Positions 19,097 through 27,852 of a DNA stretch of 64,000 nt are shown one piece after another (the first letter of the stretch is position 1; each line of letters opens with the position of its first letter). The notes under the pieces are model-generated. The model searched no databases. It was not told where the DNA came from and worked only from the letters and a program-made list of their open reading frames with translations. The position numbers and the translations under genes were made by a program. The stretch is from Trujillonella endophytica (GTDB lineage Bacteria > Actinomycetota > Actinomycetes > Mycobacteriales > Geodermatophilaceae), in contig NZ_FOEE01000001.1 of the NCBI RefSeq assembly GCF_900110555.1, forward strand, positions 248,001-312,000. Reading direction: 5' to 3'.

Positions 19097-19515
19097 CGCT
19101 GCTGGCCGTGCACCTGGCGCTGGCCGCCGCCTACGCCGGGTTCCAGTGGACGGTGCGGGCCCTGGTCTACCCGCAGATGACCCTCGTGCCGCCCGAGGCG
19201 TTCCCCGCCTACGAGCGGTCCCACCAGCGGCGGGTGTCCCGGGTGGTGGGGCCCCTGTTCGCCGGCCAGGCCGTCACCACGCTGTGGCTGCTCGTGGACC
19301 GGCCGGCGGGGACGCCGCTGCTCCCGGTGCTGGCCTCGGCGGCGTGCCTGGCCGCCGTCCTCGAGCTGACCGCGCTGGGCGCGGTGCCCCAGCACCGGCG
19401 GCTGGACCGCGGCTGGGACGTCGCCGTCCACCGCCGGCTGGTGCACGTCGACACCCTCCGGGCGCTGACGGCGACCGGCGGCGTCGCGGCGGCACTCTGG
19501 CTGCTGCTCGCCTGA
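19093..19515 (+). CDS. Small membrane protein, DUF1772-like
   Basis: 140 residues with four hydrophobic helices: [46 protein letters not shown] and [15 protein letters not shown]. Conserved-looking polar spots ([28 protein letters not shown]) resemble the DUF1772/anthrone-oxygenase-like family of four-helix membrane proteins; assignment is tentative. GTG 19093 overlaps the sirtuin stop (GTGA), so the two are translationally coupled. Confidence 0.7.
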   Translation: MTLLAVHLALAAAYAGFQWTVRALVYPQMTLVPPEAFPAYERSHQRRVSRVVGPLFAGQAVTTLWLLVDRPAGTPLLPVLASAACLAAVLELTALGAVPQHRRLDRGWDVAVHRRLVHVDTLRALTATGGVAAALWLLLA

Positions 19516-19556
19516 CGGCCGCGTCCGCGACCCCTGCCGCAGCGGCCGTCGAGCAC

Positions 19557-19562
19557 TACCGT
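19557..19562 (+). promoter_or_regulatory. -10 element of a leaderless promoter (acyl-CoA synthetase)
   Basis: TACCGT lies 7 bases before ATG 19570. Confidence 0.5.
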
Positions 19563-19569
19563 CGACGCC

Positions 19570-21102
19570 ATGCGCGTGCCCCTGACGACCCGCGACTTCC
19601 TCGACCGCGCCGAGCTCGTCTACGGCGACCGCATCGGCATCGTGGACGAGCCGGACCAGCCCGCCCCCTCGCTCGGCGACGTGACCTGGCGGGAGGTGGC
19701 CCGGCGCGGCCGCGCCCTGCAGGCGGGCCTGGACGCGCTCGGCGTCGGCGCGGGCGAGCGGGTCGCGGTGGTGAGCCACAACGCGGCGCGGCTGCTCGAG
19801 GTGCTGCTCGCCGTCCCGTCGTCCGGGCGGGTGGCCGTGCCGGTCAACTTCCGCCTGTCGCAGGAGGAGGTGCGCTACATCGTCGGGCACTGCGGTGCCC
19901 GGGTGCTGATGGTCGACCCCGAGCTCGAGACGGCGCTCTCGGGCGTCCCGGCCGAGCACAAGCTGATCATCGGCGAGGAGTACGAGCAGCTGCTCCGCTT
20001 CGACACCGAGCCCGTTCCCTGGGCCGAGCCCGACGAGGACGCCACGGCGACGATCAACTACACCAGCGGGACGACGGCGCGGCCCAAGGGCGTGCAGATG
20101 ACCCACCGCAACGAGTGGGTCAACGCCGTCACCTTCGGCCTGCACATGCAGGTCAGCGACCGCGACGTCTACCTGCACACGCTGCCGATGTTCCACTGCA
20201 ACGGCTGGGGGCTGCCGTACGCGATGGCCGGGGTCGGCGCCCGGCAGGTCGTGCTGCGCAAGGTCGACGGCGCGGAGATCCTGCGCCGGGTCGAGCAGCA
20301 CGGCGTCACCGTGATGTCCGGGGCGCCGGCGGTGTGGAACTCCGTGCTCGACGCCGCCGAGCAGTGGGACGGCGAGATCCCCGGCCGCGACCGGGTGCGC
20401 GTGATCGTGGCCGGCGCGCCGCCGCCGTCGCGGACCATCGCCCGCATCGAGGCGGAGCTGGGCTGGGAGTTCAACCAGATCTACGGCCTCACCGAGACGG
20501 CGCCGCTGCTCACCGTCAACCGCCCGCGGGCCGAGTTCGACGACCTGGAGCCGGAGGAGCGGGCCCGGCGGCTGTCGCGCGCCGGGGTGCCGGCGCTGGG
20601 CACGCGCCTCGCGATCAGCGAGACCGGCGAGGTGCTCGCGCAGGGCAACACCGTGCTCGCCGGCTACTGGGACAACCCCGACGCCACGGGGGAGGCCCTC
20701 GAGGGCGGCTGGTTCCACACCGGCGACGGCGGCACGGTCGACGAGGGCGGCTACCTCACCATCTCCGACCGCAAGAAGGACGTGATCATCACCGGCGGGG
20801 AGAACGTCTCCTCGATCGAGGTCGAGGACGTCGTCTTCAGCCATCCGGCGGTCGCCGAGGTCGCCGTCATCGGCGTCCCGGACGACAAGTGGGGCGAGAT
20901 GGTCACCGCGATCGTGGTGCTGGCCGAGGGCGAGCAGGCAGACGAGGCCGGGCTCATCGCCCACTGCCGCGGAAAGCTCGCCGGCTACAAGGTGCCCAAG
21001 CGGGTGGAGTTCCGCGACGAGCTCGCCCGCACGGCCACGGGCAAGATCCAGAAGTTCAAGCTGCGCGAGAGCTTCTGGGTCGACGCGGGCCGCTCCATCT
21101 GA
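19570..21102 (+). CDS. AMP-forming acyl-CoA synthetase
   Basis: 510 residues of the ANL superfamily. Phosphate-binding motif NYTSGTTARPKGVQMTH (about 160-176), A5 motif QIYGLTETAPLL, A7 GWFHTGDGGTVDEGGYL, A8 RKKDVIITGGENVSS and A10 TATGKIQKFKL with the catalytic lysine. The family activates carboxylic acids with ATP and CoA; length and HCNGWGLPY suggest a medium- or long-chain fatty acid substrate. The A10 lysine is the usual target of reversible acetylation, which fits the nearby sirtuin. The promoter is of the leaderless type, and a strong hairpin follows the gene. Confidence 0.93.
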   Translation: MRVPLTTRDFLDRAELVYGDRIGIVDEPDQPAPSLGDVTWREVARRGRALQAGLDALGVGAGERVAVVSHNAARLLEVLLAVPSSGRVAVPVNFRLSQEEVRYIVGHCGARVLMVDPELETALSGVPAEHKLIIGEEYEQLLRFDTEPVPWAEPDEDATATINYTSGTTARPKGVQMTHRNEWVNAVTFGLHMQVSDRDVYLHTLPMFHCNGWGLPYAMAGVGARQVVLRKVDGAEILRRVEQHGVTVMSGAPAVWNSVLDAAEQWDGEIPGRDRVRVIVAGAPPPSRTIARIEAELGWEFNQIYGLTETAPLLTVNRPRAEFDDLEPEERARRLSRAGVPALGTRLAISETGEVLAQGNTVLAGYWDNPDATGEALEGGWFHTGDGGTVDEGGYLTISDRKKDVIITGGENVSSIEVEDVVFSHPAVAEVAVIGVPDDKWGEMVTAIVVLAEGEQADEAGLIAHCRGKLAGYKVPKRVEFRDELARTATGKIQKFKLRESFWVDAGRSI

Positions 21103-21113
21103 GGGAGCCGATC

Positions 21114-21147
21114 ACCGCCGCCTCACCCCGGAGGGTGAGGCGGCGGT
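21114..21147. terminator. Strong hairpin terminator
   Basis: Perfect 15-base arms 21114-21128 and 21133-21147 (ACCGCCGCCTCACCC) with a 4-base loop CGGA, 12 bases after the acyl-CoA synthetase stop. Confidence 0.75.
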
Positions 21148-21181
21148 CAAGGCGGGCCCGGGAGGCGCCGTTGCCCCGGGT

Positions 21182-22567
21182 GTGAGCACCGGATCCGCGA
21201 CCAGACGAGCGACCCGACGCACCCGCTGGGCGGCCCGGACCGCGGGCACGGGGCTCGCCGCGCTGGTCGTGCTGGGGCTCGCCCCCGGCGTGGCCGGCGC
21301 CGCCCCCGGCGGCTCCGCCGTCGCCGCGGCGCAGGCCGAGCGCGACGCCGCCGCCGCCGAGGTGGGCCGGCTGAGCGCCGAGCTCGCCGCCGCGGAGGCC
21401 GGCGCCGCTCAGGCCGGGCAGAACGCCCAGCTCGCGCTGCAGGACTACCTCGAGACCCAGGCCGCGCTGGAGGCCGCGCGGGCCGCGCAGGCCGCGGCCC
21501 AGGAGGCCGTCGCGCAGGCGGAGGCCGCCCTGTCCGAGGGCCGGTCCGACGTGGCCGACTTCGCCCGTCGCAGCTACATGCAGGGCAGCACGTCGCCCGG
21601 CATCACCGCCCTGATGAGCGCCGGCGGCCCGGCCGAGATGCTCGAGCGCGCCAGCCTGCTCGAGGCCGCGGGCACCCACCGCGTCGACGTCGTCGGCCGG
21701 CTCACCGTGCTGGAGCAGCAGGCCACCGCCGCCGAGCAGCAGGCGACGGTCGCGGCGGAGGAGGCCGTGGCGCTCGAGGCGGAGTCGGCCGCGCAGCTGG
21801 CCGGCGCCGAGGCACAGGAGAGCGCCGCTCGCGCGCAGACCGCGGCCCTCGGCGAGCAGCGCGCGGCCGTCGAGACGCAGCTTGCCGCCGCGGAGGCCGA
21901 GTACGGCCAGCTCTCCGCCCAGCAGCAGGCTGCCCGTCCCGCGCCGAGCGCGCCGTCCCCCGGCGGCGCCGGTGCGGCCGCGCCGGCCGGCAGTGGCCCC
22001 GCCCCGCAGACCGGCAGTGGCCCGGCCGCGCCGACCAGCAGCACCCCGGCGCCCTCCTCGGGCGGCTCCGGCGGCGGCTCCGGCGGCGGCTCCGGTGGGG
22101 GCTCCGGGGGCGGCACCCCCGCCCCCGTGCCCACGACGGTCGGCGCGCCGTCGGCCTCCACCGTGCAGCGTGCGATCACCGCCGCGCGGAGCCAGATCGG
22201 CGTCGACTACTCCTACGGCGGGGGCAGCACCAGCGGCCCCGGGCGCGGCATCGGCGAGGACGCGGACGTCGTCGGCTTCGACTGCTCGTCGCTGACGCAG
22301 TACGCCTACGCGCAGGCCGGTGTCTCCATTCCCCGGACCAGCCGCGACCAGTTCTACCGATTCCGCGACCAGACCGTGGCCCGGGCCGACCTGCAGCCCG
22401 GTGACCTGGTGTTCTGGGGGACCGGCTCGAACTATCAGTCGATCTACCACGTGGCCATCTACATCGGCGGCAACCAGGTGGTCCAGGCGCCGGAGAGCGG
22501 GCAGAAGGTCAAGATCTCGACCATGTGGTGGGGCCAGTACTTCGGCGCCGTCCGCCCGACCGGATAG
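21182..22567 (+). CDS. Secreted NlpC/P60 peptidoglycan hydrolase with coiled coil
   Basis: 461 residues. An N-terminal signal peptide (about 1-42, cleavage near GVAGAAPG) is followed by a long Ala/Gln/Glu-rich coiled coil (about 45-245), then a low-complexity linker with repeated GGGS units (about 285-315) and the NlpC/P60 domain (about 330-461). The catalytic cysteine is in GFDCSSLTQYAYAQAG, and the histidine in IYHVAIYIGG. This is the RipA/CwlO plan: a D,L-endopeptidase cutting peptidoglycan stem peptides, held inactive or localised by its coiled coil. A perfect terminator-like hairpin follows. Confidence 0.92.
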   Translation: MSTGSATRRATRRTRWAARTAGTGLAALVVLGLAPGVAGAAPGGSAVAAAQAERDAAAAEVGRLSAELAAAEAGAAQAGQNAQLALQDYLETQAALEAARAAQAAAQEAVAQAEAALSEGRSDVADFARRSYMQGSTSPGITALMSAGGPAEMLERASLLEAAGTHRVDVVGRLTVLEQQATAAEQQATVAAEEAVALEAESAAQLAGAEAQESAARAQTAALGEQRAAVETQLAAAEAEYGQLSAQQQAARPAPSAPSPGGAGAAAPAGSGPAPQTGSGPAAPTSSTPAPSSGGSGGGSGGGSGGGSGGGTPAPVPTTVGAPSASTVQRAITAARSQIGVDYSYGGGSTSGPGRGIGEDADVVGFDCSSLTQYAYAQAGVSIPRTSRDQFYRFRDQTVARADLQPGDLVFWGTGSNYQSIYHVAIYIGGNQVVQAPESGQKVKISTMWWGQYFGAVRPTG

Positions 22568-22581
22568 GCGATCCCACGGAA

Positions 22582-22612
22582 CAGGGCCCCTGCGCGATGC
22601 GCGGGGGCCCTG
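22582..22612. terminator. Hairpin terminator after the NlpC/P60 gene
   Basis: CAGGGCCCCTGCGC and GCGCGGGGGCCCTG pair over 14 bases with one mismatch around a GAT loop. Confidence 0.75.
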
Positions 22613-22907
22613 GGCGTTGAGGCGTCGGGCAGCCACGGGGGGAGCTGCCCGACGCACCGGCGAGGTTAGCAGCCCTCCCGCCCGACGGGCAGGGGAACGG
22701 CCGTGTCGTGTCGTGTCGCGGCTGTCGGCGACCGGTTCACCCCCCGGTGTAGGACACTGGGCCGGGGACGGGCACGCCGCCCCGTCGCCGGCCTCCGCGA
22801 GGCCGGCATCCGGCACGAGCAGGGAGCGACGTGAGCGAGCTCGCGAGCGAACCAGGGAACGCAGCAGTCGGACGGACGTCGCCGCAGAGCGCCGGCGAGG
22901 TGGCTGC
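22613..22907. other. Non-coding leader of the moxR operon
   Basis: No supported gene in these 295 bases. They hold a triple GTGTC/GTGTC/GTGTC run at about 22703-22717, a 9-base perfect hairpin (22787-22795 with 22799-22807, loop CGC) and a 10-base palindrome GCGAGCTCGC at about 22839-22848. A promoter is likely near 22745-22760 (GTGTAGGACACT), but no clear -35 was found. The hairpin could be a leader structure. Confidence 0.5.
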
Positions 22908-24212
22908 GTGAGCCAGGCCGCCAGCACCTCCTCCGACCTCCCCCAGGGCGCCACGGTCGCCGCCTCCACCGGAGGGCAGCCCGTGCCGCCCGCGGCCGAC
23001 GCCGCCCGTCTCGAGCGCGTGCTCTTCGAGATCAAGCGGGTCATCGTCGGCCAGGACCGGCTGGTGGAGCGGATGCTCGTCTCCCTGCTGGCCCGCGGGC
23101 ACGTGCTCCTCGAGGGGGTGCCCGGCGTCGCCAAGACCCTCGCGGTCGAGACGCTGGCGACGGTCGTCGGCGGCAGGTTCGCCCGGCTGCAGTTCACGCC
23201 CGACCTCGTGCCCGCCGACATCATCGGCACCCGGATCTACAAGTCGGGGCGCGATTCGTTCGACACCGAGCTCGGCCCGGTGTTCGCGAACTTCGTGCTG
23301 ACCGACGAGATCAACCGCGCGCCCGCGAAGGTGCAGTCGGCGCTGCTGGAGGTCATGGCCGAGCGCCAGGTCTCGATCGGCGGGGTCACCCACCCGCTGC
23401 CCGACCCGTTCCTCGTGCTGGCCACGCAGAACCCGATCGAGTCCGAGGGCGTCTACCCGCTCCCCGAGGCGCAGCGCGACCGCTTCCTCATGAAGGTGCT
23501 GGTCGACTACCCGACCCCGGAGGAGGAGCGGGAGATCATCTACCGGATGGGGTCGACCCCGCCGGTGGCCGAGACGGTGCTGGGCCCCGACGACCTGCGC
23601 CGCATGCAGCGCACCGCGTCGCAGGTGTTCGTGCACCACGCGCTGGTCGACTACGTCGTCCGCCTGGTGGTCGCCACCCGCGCCCCGCGCGAGCACGGCA
23701 TGGACGACGTCGCCTCCTGGGTCTCCTACGGCGCCAGCCCGCGCGCCTCCCTCGGCCTCATCGCCGCCAGCCGCGCGCTGGCGCTGATCCGCGGCCGCGA
23801 CTACGTCCTGCCGCAGGACGTCCTGGACATCACCGCCGACGTGCTGCGCCACCGGCTGGTGCTCTCCTACGACGCGCTGGCCGACGGCGTGCCCGCCGAT
23901 CACGTGGTGAAGCGGATCCTGCAGACCGTGCCGCTGCCGCAGGTGACCCCGCGGCAGCGCTCCGGCGGGTTCGGGCCCTCGGCGCCCGGCGGCCCCGCGG
24001 TGCCCGGCTTCGGCGGTCAGGCCCCCCAGTTCGGTCCGGCCGGCCAGCAGCCGCAGTTCGGCCCGCCCGGCCAGGCCTACGCACCCGGCCAGCCGCCGCG
24101 GCCGCAGGTACCCGCCGCCCAGGGCCCGGGCGGGCTCGGCGCCCCCGGGAGCCCGGGTACTCCGCAGGTGCCGGGCGCCAACGGCTACGGGCGCGGGCCG
24201 CAGTCGGCGTGA
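22908..24212 (+). CDS. MoxR-family AAA+ ATPase
   Basis: 434 residues. AAA+ core with Walker A LLEGVPGVAKTL (about 66-77), Walker B VLTDEINRAP, sensor 1 VLATQNPIESEG and the arginine finger region EAQRDRFLMKV; residues about 350-434 are a Pro/Gly/Gln-rich tail. MoxR ATPases work as chaperones with VWA-domain proteins to mature or insert metal into enzymes, or to support the cell envelope. The next two genes encode a DUF58 and a VWA protein, the standard partners. GTG 22908 is chosen since GAGGTGG lies about 6 bases before it and the peptide then starts just upstream of the ATPase domain. Confidence 0.94.
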   Translation: MSQAASTSSDLPQGATVAASTGGQPVPPAADAARLERVLFEIKRVIVGQDRLVERMLVSLLARGHVLLEGVPGVAKTLAVETLATVVGGRFARLQFTPDLVPADIIGTRIYKSGRDSFDTELGPVFANFVLTDEINRAPAKVQSALLEVMAERQVSIGGVTHPLPDPFLVLATQNPIESEGVYPLPEAQRDRFLMKVLVDYPTPEEEREIIYRMGSTPPVAETVLGPDDLRRMQRTASQVFVHHALVDYVVRLVVATRAPREHGMDDVASWVSYGASPRASLGLIAASRALALIRGRDYVLPQDVLDITADVLRHRLVLSYDALADGVPADHVVKRILQTVPLPQVTPRQRSGGFGPSAPGGPAVPGFGGQAPQFGPAGQQPQFGPPGQAYAPGQPPRPQVPAAQGPGGLGAPGSPGTPQVPGANGYGRGPQSA

Positions 24213-25318
24213 GGCTGCGGCGCAGGGCGGCCGCGGCGGCGCCGCCCGGTCAGGACGCTCCCGAGGCGCCCCGCGACGAGGCGCCGGTCGAGGCCGGCGA
24301 GGAAGGTACCGACCCGGTCCCGGACGACGCCGCGGTACCGGCGGCGGAGGCCTGGCGTGCCCCGACGCCGGGGTCCGGGGTGGACCCGGGCCGGGGCGAC
24401 GGCGCCCCGCCCAACTTCGCGGAGGGGCCGGCCGACGTGCTCCTGCAGCGGCTGGAGCTGACCATCCGGCGGCGCCTGGACGGGCTGCTGCAGGGCGACC
24501 ACCACGGGCTGGTGCCGGGCTCGGGCACCGAGGCCGGTGACTCGCGGACCTACCACCCCGGCGACGACGTCCGCCGGATGGACTGGCACGTGACGGCGCG
24601 CACCCTGGTGCCGCACGTCCGGGAGACCATCGCCGACCGCGAGCTGGAGACCTGGGCGGTGGTGGACCTCTCCGCCAGCCTGGACTTCGGCACCGCGAAC
24701 TGCCAGAAGCGCGACCTCGCGATCGCCGGCCTCGCGGCCGTCAGCCACCTCACCGTGCGCGGGGGCAACCGGCTCGGCGCGATCGTCACCACCGGTGAGC
24801 GGATCGACCGCTACCCGGCCGCCTCCGGCCGGCTGGCCGCCGACCGGCTGCTGCGCTCGGTCGTGGCGACCCCGCGGGCCGAGGGGGGACGCCGCGGCGA
24901 CCTCGCCGCCGCGCTGGAGACGCTGCGCCGGCCACCCCGCCGGCGCGGCCTGGTGGTGGTCGTCTCCGACTTCCTCGGCGACAGCGACTGGGAGCGCCCG
25001 TTCCGGCTCCTCTCGGCCCGCCACGAGCTGCTGGCCATCGAGGTCGTCGACCCCCGAGAGCTGGAGCTGCCCGACGTGGGGCTGCTGACCGTCGTCGACC
25101 CGGAGACGGGGGAGACCCTGGAGGTGCCCACCGGCGACGCGGAGTTCCGCGCCCGGTTCGCCGCCGGCGCCGCCGCTGAGCGCCGGACGATCGCGCGGGC
25201 GCTGCGCCGCGCCGGCGCCGGGCACCTGCAGCTGCGGACCGACCGCGACTGGCTCATGGACGTAGTCAGGTTCGTCGCCGACCGGCGACGGGCCGGCAGT
25301 GGAGGGGCATCCCGATGA
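24209..25318 (+). CDS. DUF58 protein of the MoxR system
   Basis: 369 residues. A disordered Ala/Pro-rich head (about 1-70) leads into the DUF58 domain, with its signature GSGTEAGDSRTYHPGDDVRRMDWHVTAR at about 110-135. A VWA-like fold follows (WAVVDLSASLDFG, RGLVVVVSDFLGD); the metal site is degenerate (DLSAS instead of DxSxS with full Thr). It has no predicted membrane segment here, unlike many DUF58 proteins with N-terminal helices. GTG 24209 overlaps the moxR stop, and the VWA gene start overlaps its own stop, so the three proteins are co-translated. Confidence 0.92.
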   Translation: MRLRRRAAAAAPPGQDAPEAPRDEAPVEAGEEGTDPVPDDAAVPAAEAWRAPTPGSGVDPGRGDGAPPNFAEGPADVLLQRLELTIRRRLDGLLQGDHHGLVPGSGTEAGDSRTYHPGDDVRRMDWHVTARTLVPHVRETIADRELETWAVVDLSASLDFGTANCQKRDLAIAGLAAVSHLTVRGGNRLGAIVTTGERIDRYPAASGRLAADRLLRSVVATPRAEGGRRGDLAAALETLRRPPRRRGLVVVVSDFLGDSDWERPFRLLSARHELLAIEVVDPRELELPDVGLLTVVDPETGETLEVPTGDAEFRARFAAGAAAERRTIARALRRAGAGHLQLRTDRDWLMDVVRFVADRRRAGSGGASR

Positions 25319-26268
25319 CGTTGCAGTCCCCGGCGTGGCTGCTCGGGCTGCTGGCGGTGGCGGCGCTGGTGGCGCTGTACGTCGTCCTCCAGTTCCGCCG
25401 CAAGAAGTACGCCGCCCGCTTCACCAACGTGGCGCTGCTGGGCACCCTGGTGCCCAAGCGGCCCGGCTGGAAGCGGCACGTCGCGTTCGCGATGGTGGCC
25501 CTGGCCCTGGGCGTGCTGATCGTCTCCCTCGCGAAGCCCAGCACCGAGGTGCGGGTGCCGCGGGAGCGGGCGACCGTCGTGATGGCCGTCGACGTGTCGA
25601 TGTCGATGGAGGCCACCGACATCGAGCCCACCCGGTTCGAGGCGATGCAGGTGGCGGCGAAGGAGTTCGTCGACGTCCTGCCCGAGGAGATCAACCTCGG
25701 CCTGGTGGCGTTCTCCGGCACCGCGACGACGCTGGTCACGCCGACCACCGACCGGGGCCAGGTGCGCGCGGCGATCGACAACCTGGAGCTGGCGGAGGCC
25801 ACCGCGATCGGCGAGGCGGTGTTCACCTCGCTGCAGGCGATCGCGAACTTCCAGTCGGCGCTGGGGGAGACCGAGGAGGAGGTGCCGGCGCGGGTGGTGC
25901 TGCTGTCCGACGGCTCCAACACCGTCGGCCGGAGCACCACGCAGGCGATCGACTCCGCCGTCGACGCCGCCGTGCCGGTCTCCACGATCGCGTTCGGCAC
26001 CGACTACGGCAGCGTCGAGATCGAGGGCGAGTCCGTGCCGGTGCCGGTCGACCGCGCGGCGCTGGAGGAGATCGCCGAGGAGACCGGCGGCAGCTACAGC
26101 GAGGCCGCCAGCGCCGAGGAGCTGGAGGAGGTCTACTCCGACCTCGGCAGCCAGATCGGCTACACGACCGAGCCGCAGGACGTCAGCTACTGGTTCGTCC
26201 GCGGCGGCGTGCTGCTGGCGATGCTCGGCGCCGTGATGAGCCTGCTCTTCACCAGCCGCCTCCTGTGA
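25315..26268 (+). CDS. Membrane VWA-domain protein (BatA-like)
   Basis: 317 residues. Two N-terminal helices (about 6-24 LLGLLAVAALVALYVVL and 57-74 AFAMVALALGVLIVSLA) flank a short basic loop, then a VWA domain (about 84-290) with an intact MIDAS (DVSMSMEATD, later Thr, and LLSDGSNTVGRS). A final helix at about 291-312 anchors the C-terminus. This is the BatA pattern: a membrane-bound VWA protein that partners a MoxR ATPase. The ATG overlaps the DUF58 stop, and a perfect terminator follows. Confidence 0.93.
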   Translation: MTLQSPAWLLGLLAVAALVALYVVLQFRRKKYAARFTNVALLGTLVPKRPGWKRHVAFAMVALALGVLIVSLAKPSTEVRVPRERATVVMAVDVSMSMEATDIEPTRFEAMQVAAKEFVDVLPEEINLGLVAFSGTATTLVTPTTDRGQVRAAIDNLELAEATAIGEAVFTSLQAIANFQSALGETEEEVPARVVLLSDGSNTVGRSTTQAIDSAVDAAVPVSTIAFGTDYGSVEIEGESVPVPVDRAALEEIAEETGGSYSEAASAEELEEVYSDLGSQIGYTTEPQDVSYWFVRGGVLLAMLGAVMSLLFTSRLL

Positions 26269-26273
26269 ACGAC

Positions 26274-26312
26274 AGGGGGGCCCGCGGACGAACTCGTCCG
26301 CGGGCCCCCCTG
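26274..26312. terminator. Strong bidirectional terminator
   Basis: AGGGGGGCCCGCGGACGA and its complement flank a short ACTC-type loop; the stem of about 17-18 pairs lies between the convergent VWA and glycosyltransferase genes. Confidence 0.85.
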
Positions 26313-26370
26313 CCCCCTCTCAGGGTCCCACCGCGAGCGCGTGAGTGGTGGGGGGCGAGGGGGTCCTTCG

Positions 26371-27852
26371 TCAGACCGAGAAGCCCTTCTGGCGCCGGAG
26401 CAGCTTCTTGATCATGAAGACCGTCTGCAGCACGGTGACCAGGTAGAGCACCGGCCAGCCGATCGACAGGATCGCGGACTGGACGTCGACGCTCTGCTGG
26501 CCCCACGCGTAGATGAGCACGCAGAACGTGACGACGGCGCAGACCGCGGGCATGACGTACGCCGAGCCCCGGCCCTTCTCCGCCGCGGCCTGGGCGGCCC
26601 AGTTGTCCTTCTCCGACCGCGACAGGAACTGCACCCACGCGCTGACGAAGTGCCCCATCCGGATCCACATGTAGAACTCGGCCGGGGCGAACAGGAACGC
26701 GTAGAGCAGGTCCGAGGCGCTCTTGTCGTGCATGGCGAGCGCGATCCGCAGGTTCAGCAGCGTGGCCACCGCCGGCGGGATCAGCCAGATCGGGTTGAAC
26801 ACGAAGGCGTCGATCGACATCGCGGCCGCCAGCAGCAGCAGGAACGACATGCGGGTGCCGATGTTGAAGACCATCGAGATGTTCTCGTACCAGCGCAGCC
26901 GCAGGTTCGGGTGCAGCGGCTGGCCCTTGGTGTCGCCGCGCTGGCCGGGCCAGAGCAGGTCGATGCCGCCGAAGTTCCACTTCACCTGCTGGCCGTGCAG
27001 GGCCCGCAGGGTGGTCATCGGCCCCACGAAGGCACGGGCCCGGGCGCTGATCTTCGTGTTGAAGCCGGCGTCCTTGATCTGCAGCGAGAGCTTGGAGTCC
27101 TCGACCTCGGAGTCGCGCACCCACGGGGCGGTCTGGTGGTTGCGGTACATGACCATCTCCAGCGCGCGGACGCTGAAGAGGCTGCACTGGCCGCCGAGCA
27201 CGGCCATGTTCCGGCCGCGCACGAGGTTGTCCATGTTGAAGCCGGCGAACTGGGCGCGCTGCCCGGCGACGAGGAACTTCGCCATGGCGCCCTTCACCTT
27301 GGTCTTGTCGAAGGTGTAGATCGCCGACAGCCCGCCGATCCGCGGGTCGGTGACCATCTCCTTCTCCAGCCACTCGACGCAGTGCCGGTCGAGGGTGGTG
27401 TCGCCGTCGACGCCGAGGATGTAGTCGTAGCCGCGGCTGACGAAGTAGCCGAAGTTGAGCGCGCCGACCTTCTTGTCCGGGTTCTCGCCGATGTCGTGGA
27501 TGTGGACGACGGTGTGGTACGCCTCGCCCTTGACGACCCGGAAGTGCTCGCCGGCGAACTGCTGGGCGATCTCCGGGGTGTCGTCGTCGGTGTTGTTGAT
27601 GATCACGTGGATCGCGTCCGGCGGACGGGTCTGCGCGAGCAGCGAGGTGAGGACGTCGGCGATCGTCGACTCCTCGTTGTACGCCGGGATGATGCAGCTG
27701 ATCGTCGCGGTGCGGCGCTGCTCGTCGGCGGCGGAGCCACCGAACTCGGCGGGCACGAGCGAGCTGATGTCGGGGACGTTGGAGTCCCCGCGGGCGAGCA
27801 GGGTGACGCGGTCGGTGGCCCGCCGCATGCCGTGGACGACGAGCTCGGTCAC
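26371..27852 (-). CDS. Family-2 membrane glycosyltransferase (cellulose-synthase-like)
   Basis: 493 residues. The GT-A domain (about 45-290) shows ISCIIPAYNEESTIAD, the DxD-type motif GVDGDTTLD, and the catalytic base region VRDSEVEDSKLSLQ. The place of the QxxRW motif reads GQQVKWNFGG, so the Arg is Lys. Four or five hydrophobic helices follow (about 310-350, 360-385, 430-480). This is the plan of processive synthases that make and export a polysaccharide such as cellulose, PNAG or hyaluronan; the product is not predictable. It is the second gene of a two-gene operon after a lipoprotein, with a 4-base overlap. Confidence 0.88.
   Translation of the reverse strand: MTELVVHGMRRATDRVTLLARGDSNVPDISSLVPAEFGGSAADEQRRTATISCIIPAYNEESTIADVLTSLLAQTRPPDAIHVIINNTDDDTPEIAQQFAGEHFRVVKGEAYHTVVHIHDIGENPDKKVGALNFGYFVSRGYDYILGVDGDTTLDRHCVEWLEKEMVTDPRIGGLSAIYTFDKTKVKGAMAKFLVAGQRAQFAGFNMDNLVRGRNMAVLGGQCSLFSVRALEMVMYRNHQTAPWVRDSEVEDSKLSLQIKDAGFNTKISARARAFVGPMTTLRALHGQQVKWNFGGIDLLWPGQRGDTKGQPLHPNLRLRWYENISMVFNIGTRMSFLLLLAAAMSIDAFVFNPIWLIPPAVATLLNLRIALAMHDKSASDLLYAFLFAPAEFYMWIRMGHFVSAWVQFLSRSEKDNWAAQAAAEKGRGSAYVMPAVCAVVTFCVLIYAWGQQSVDVQSAILSIGWPVLYLVTVLQTVFMIKKLLRRQKGFSV

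Noticed and set aside
22839-22848. GCGAGCTCGC palindrome as a dispersed genomic repeat
   Set aside because: It occurs in a repeat-like setting, but no second copy of the surrounding sequence was found in the window.
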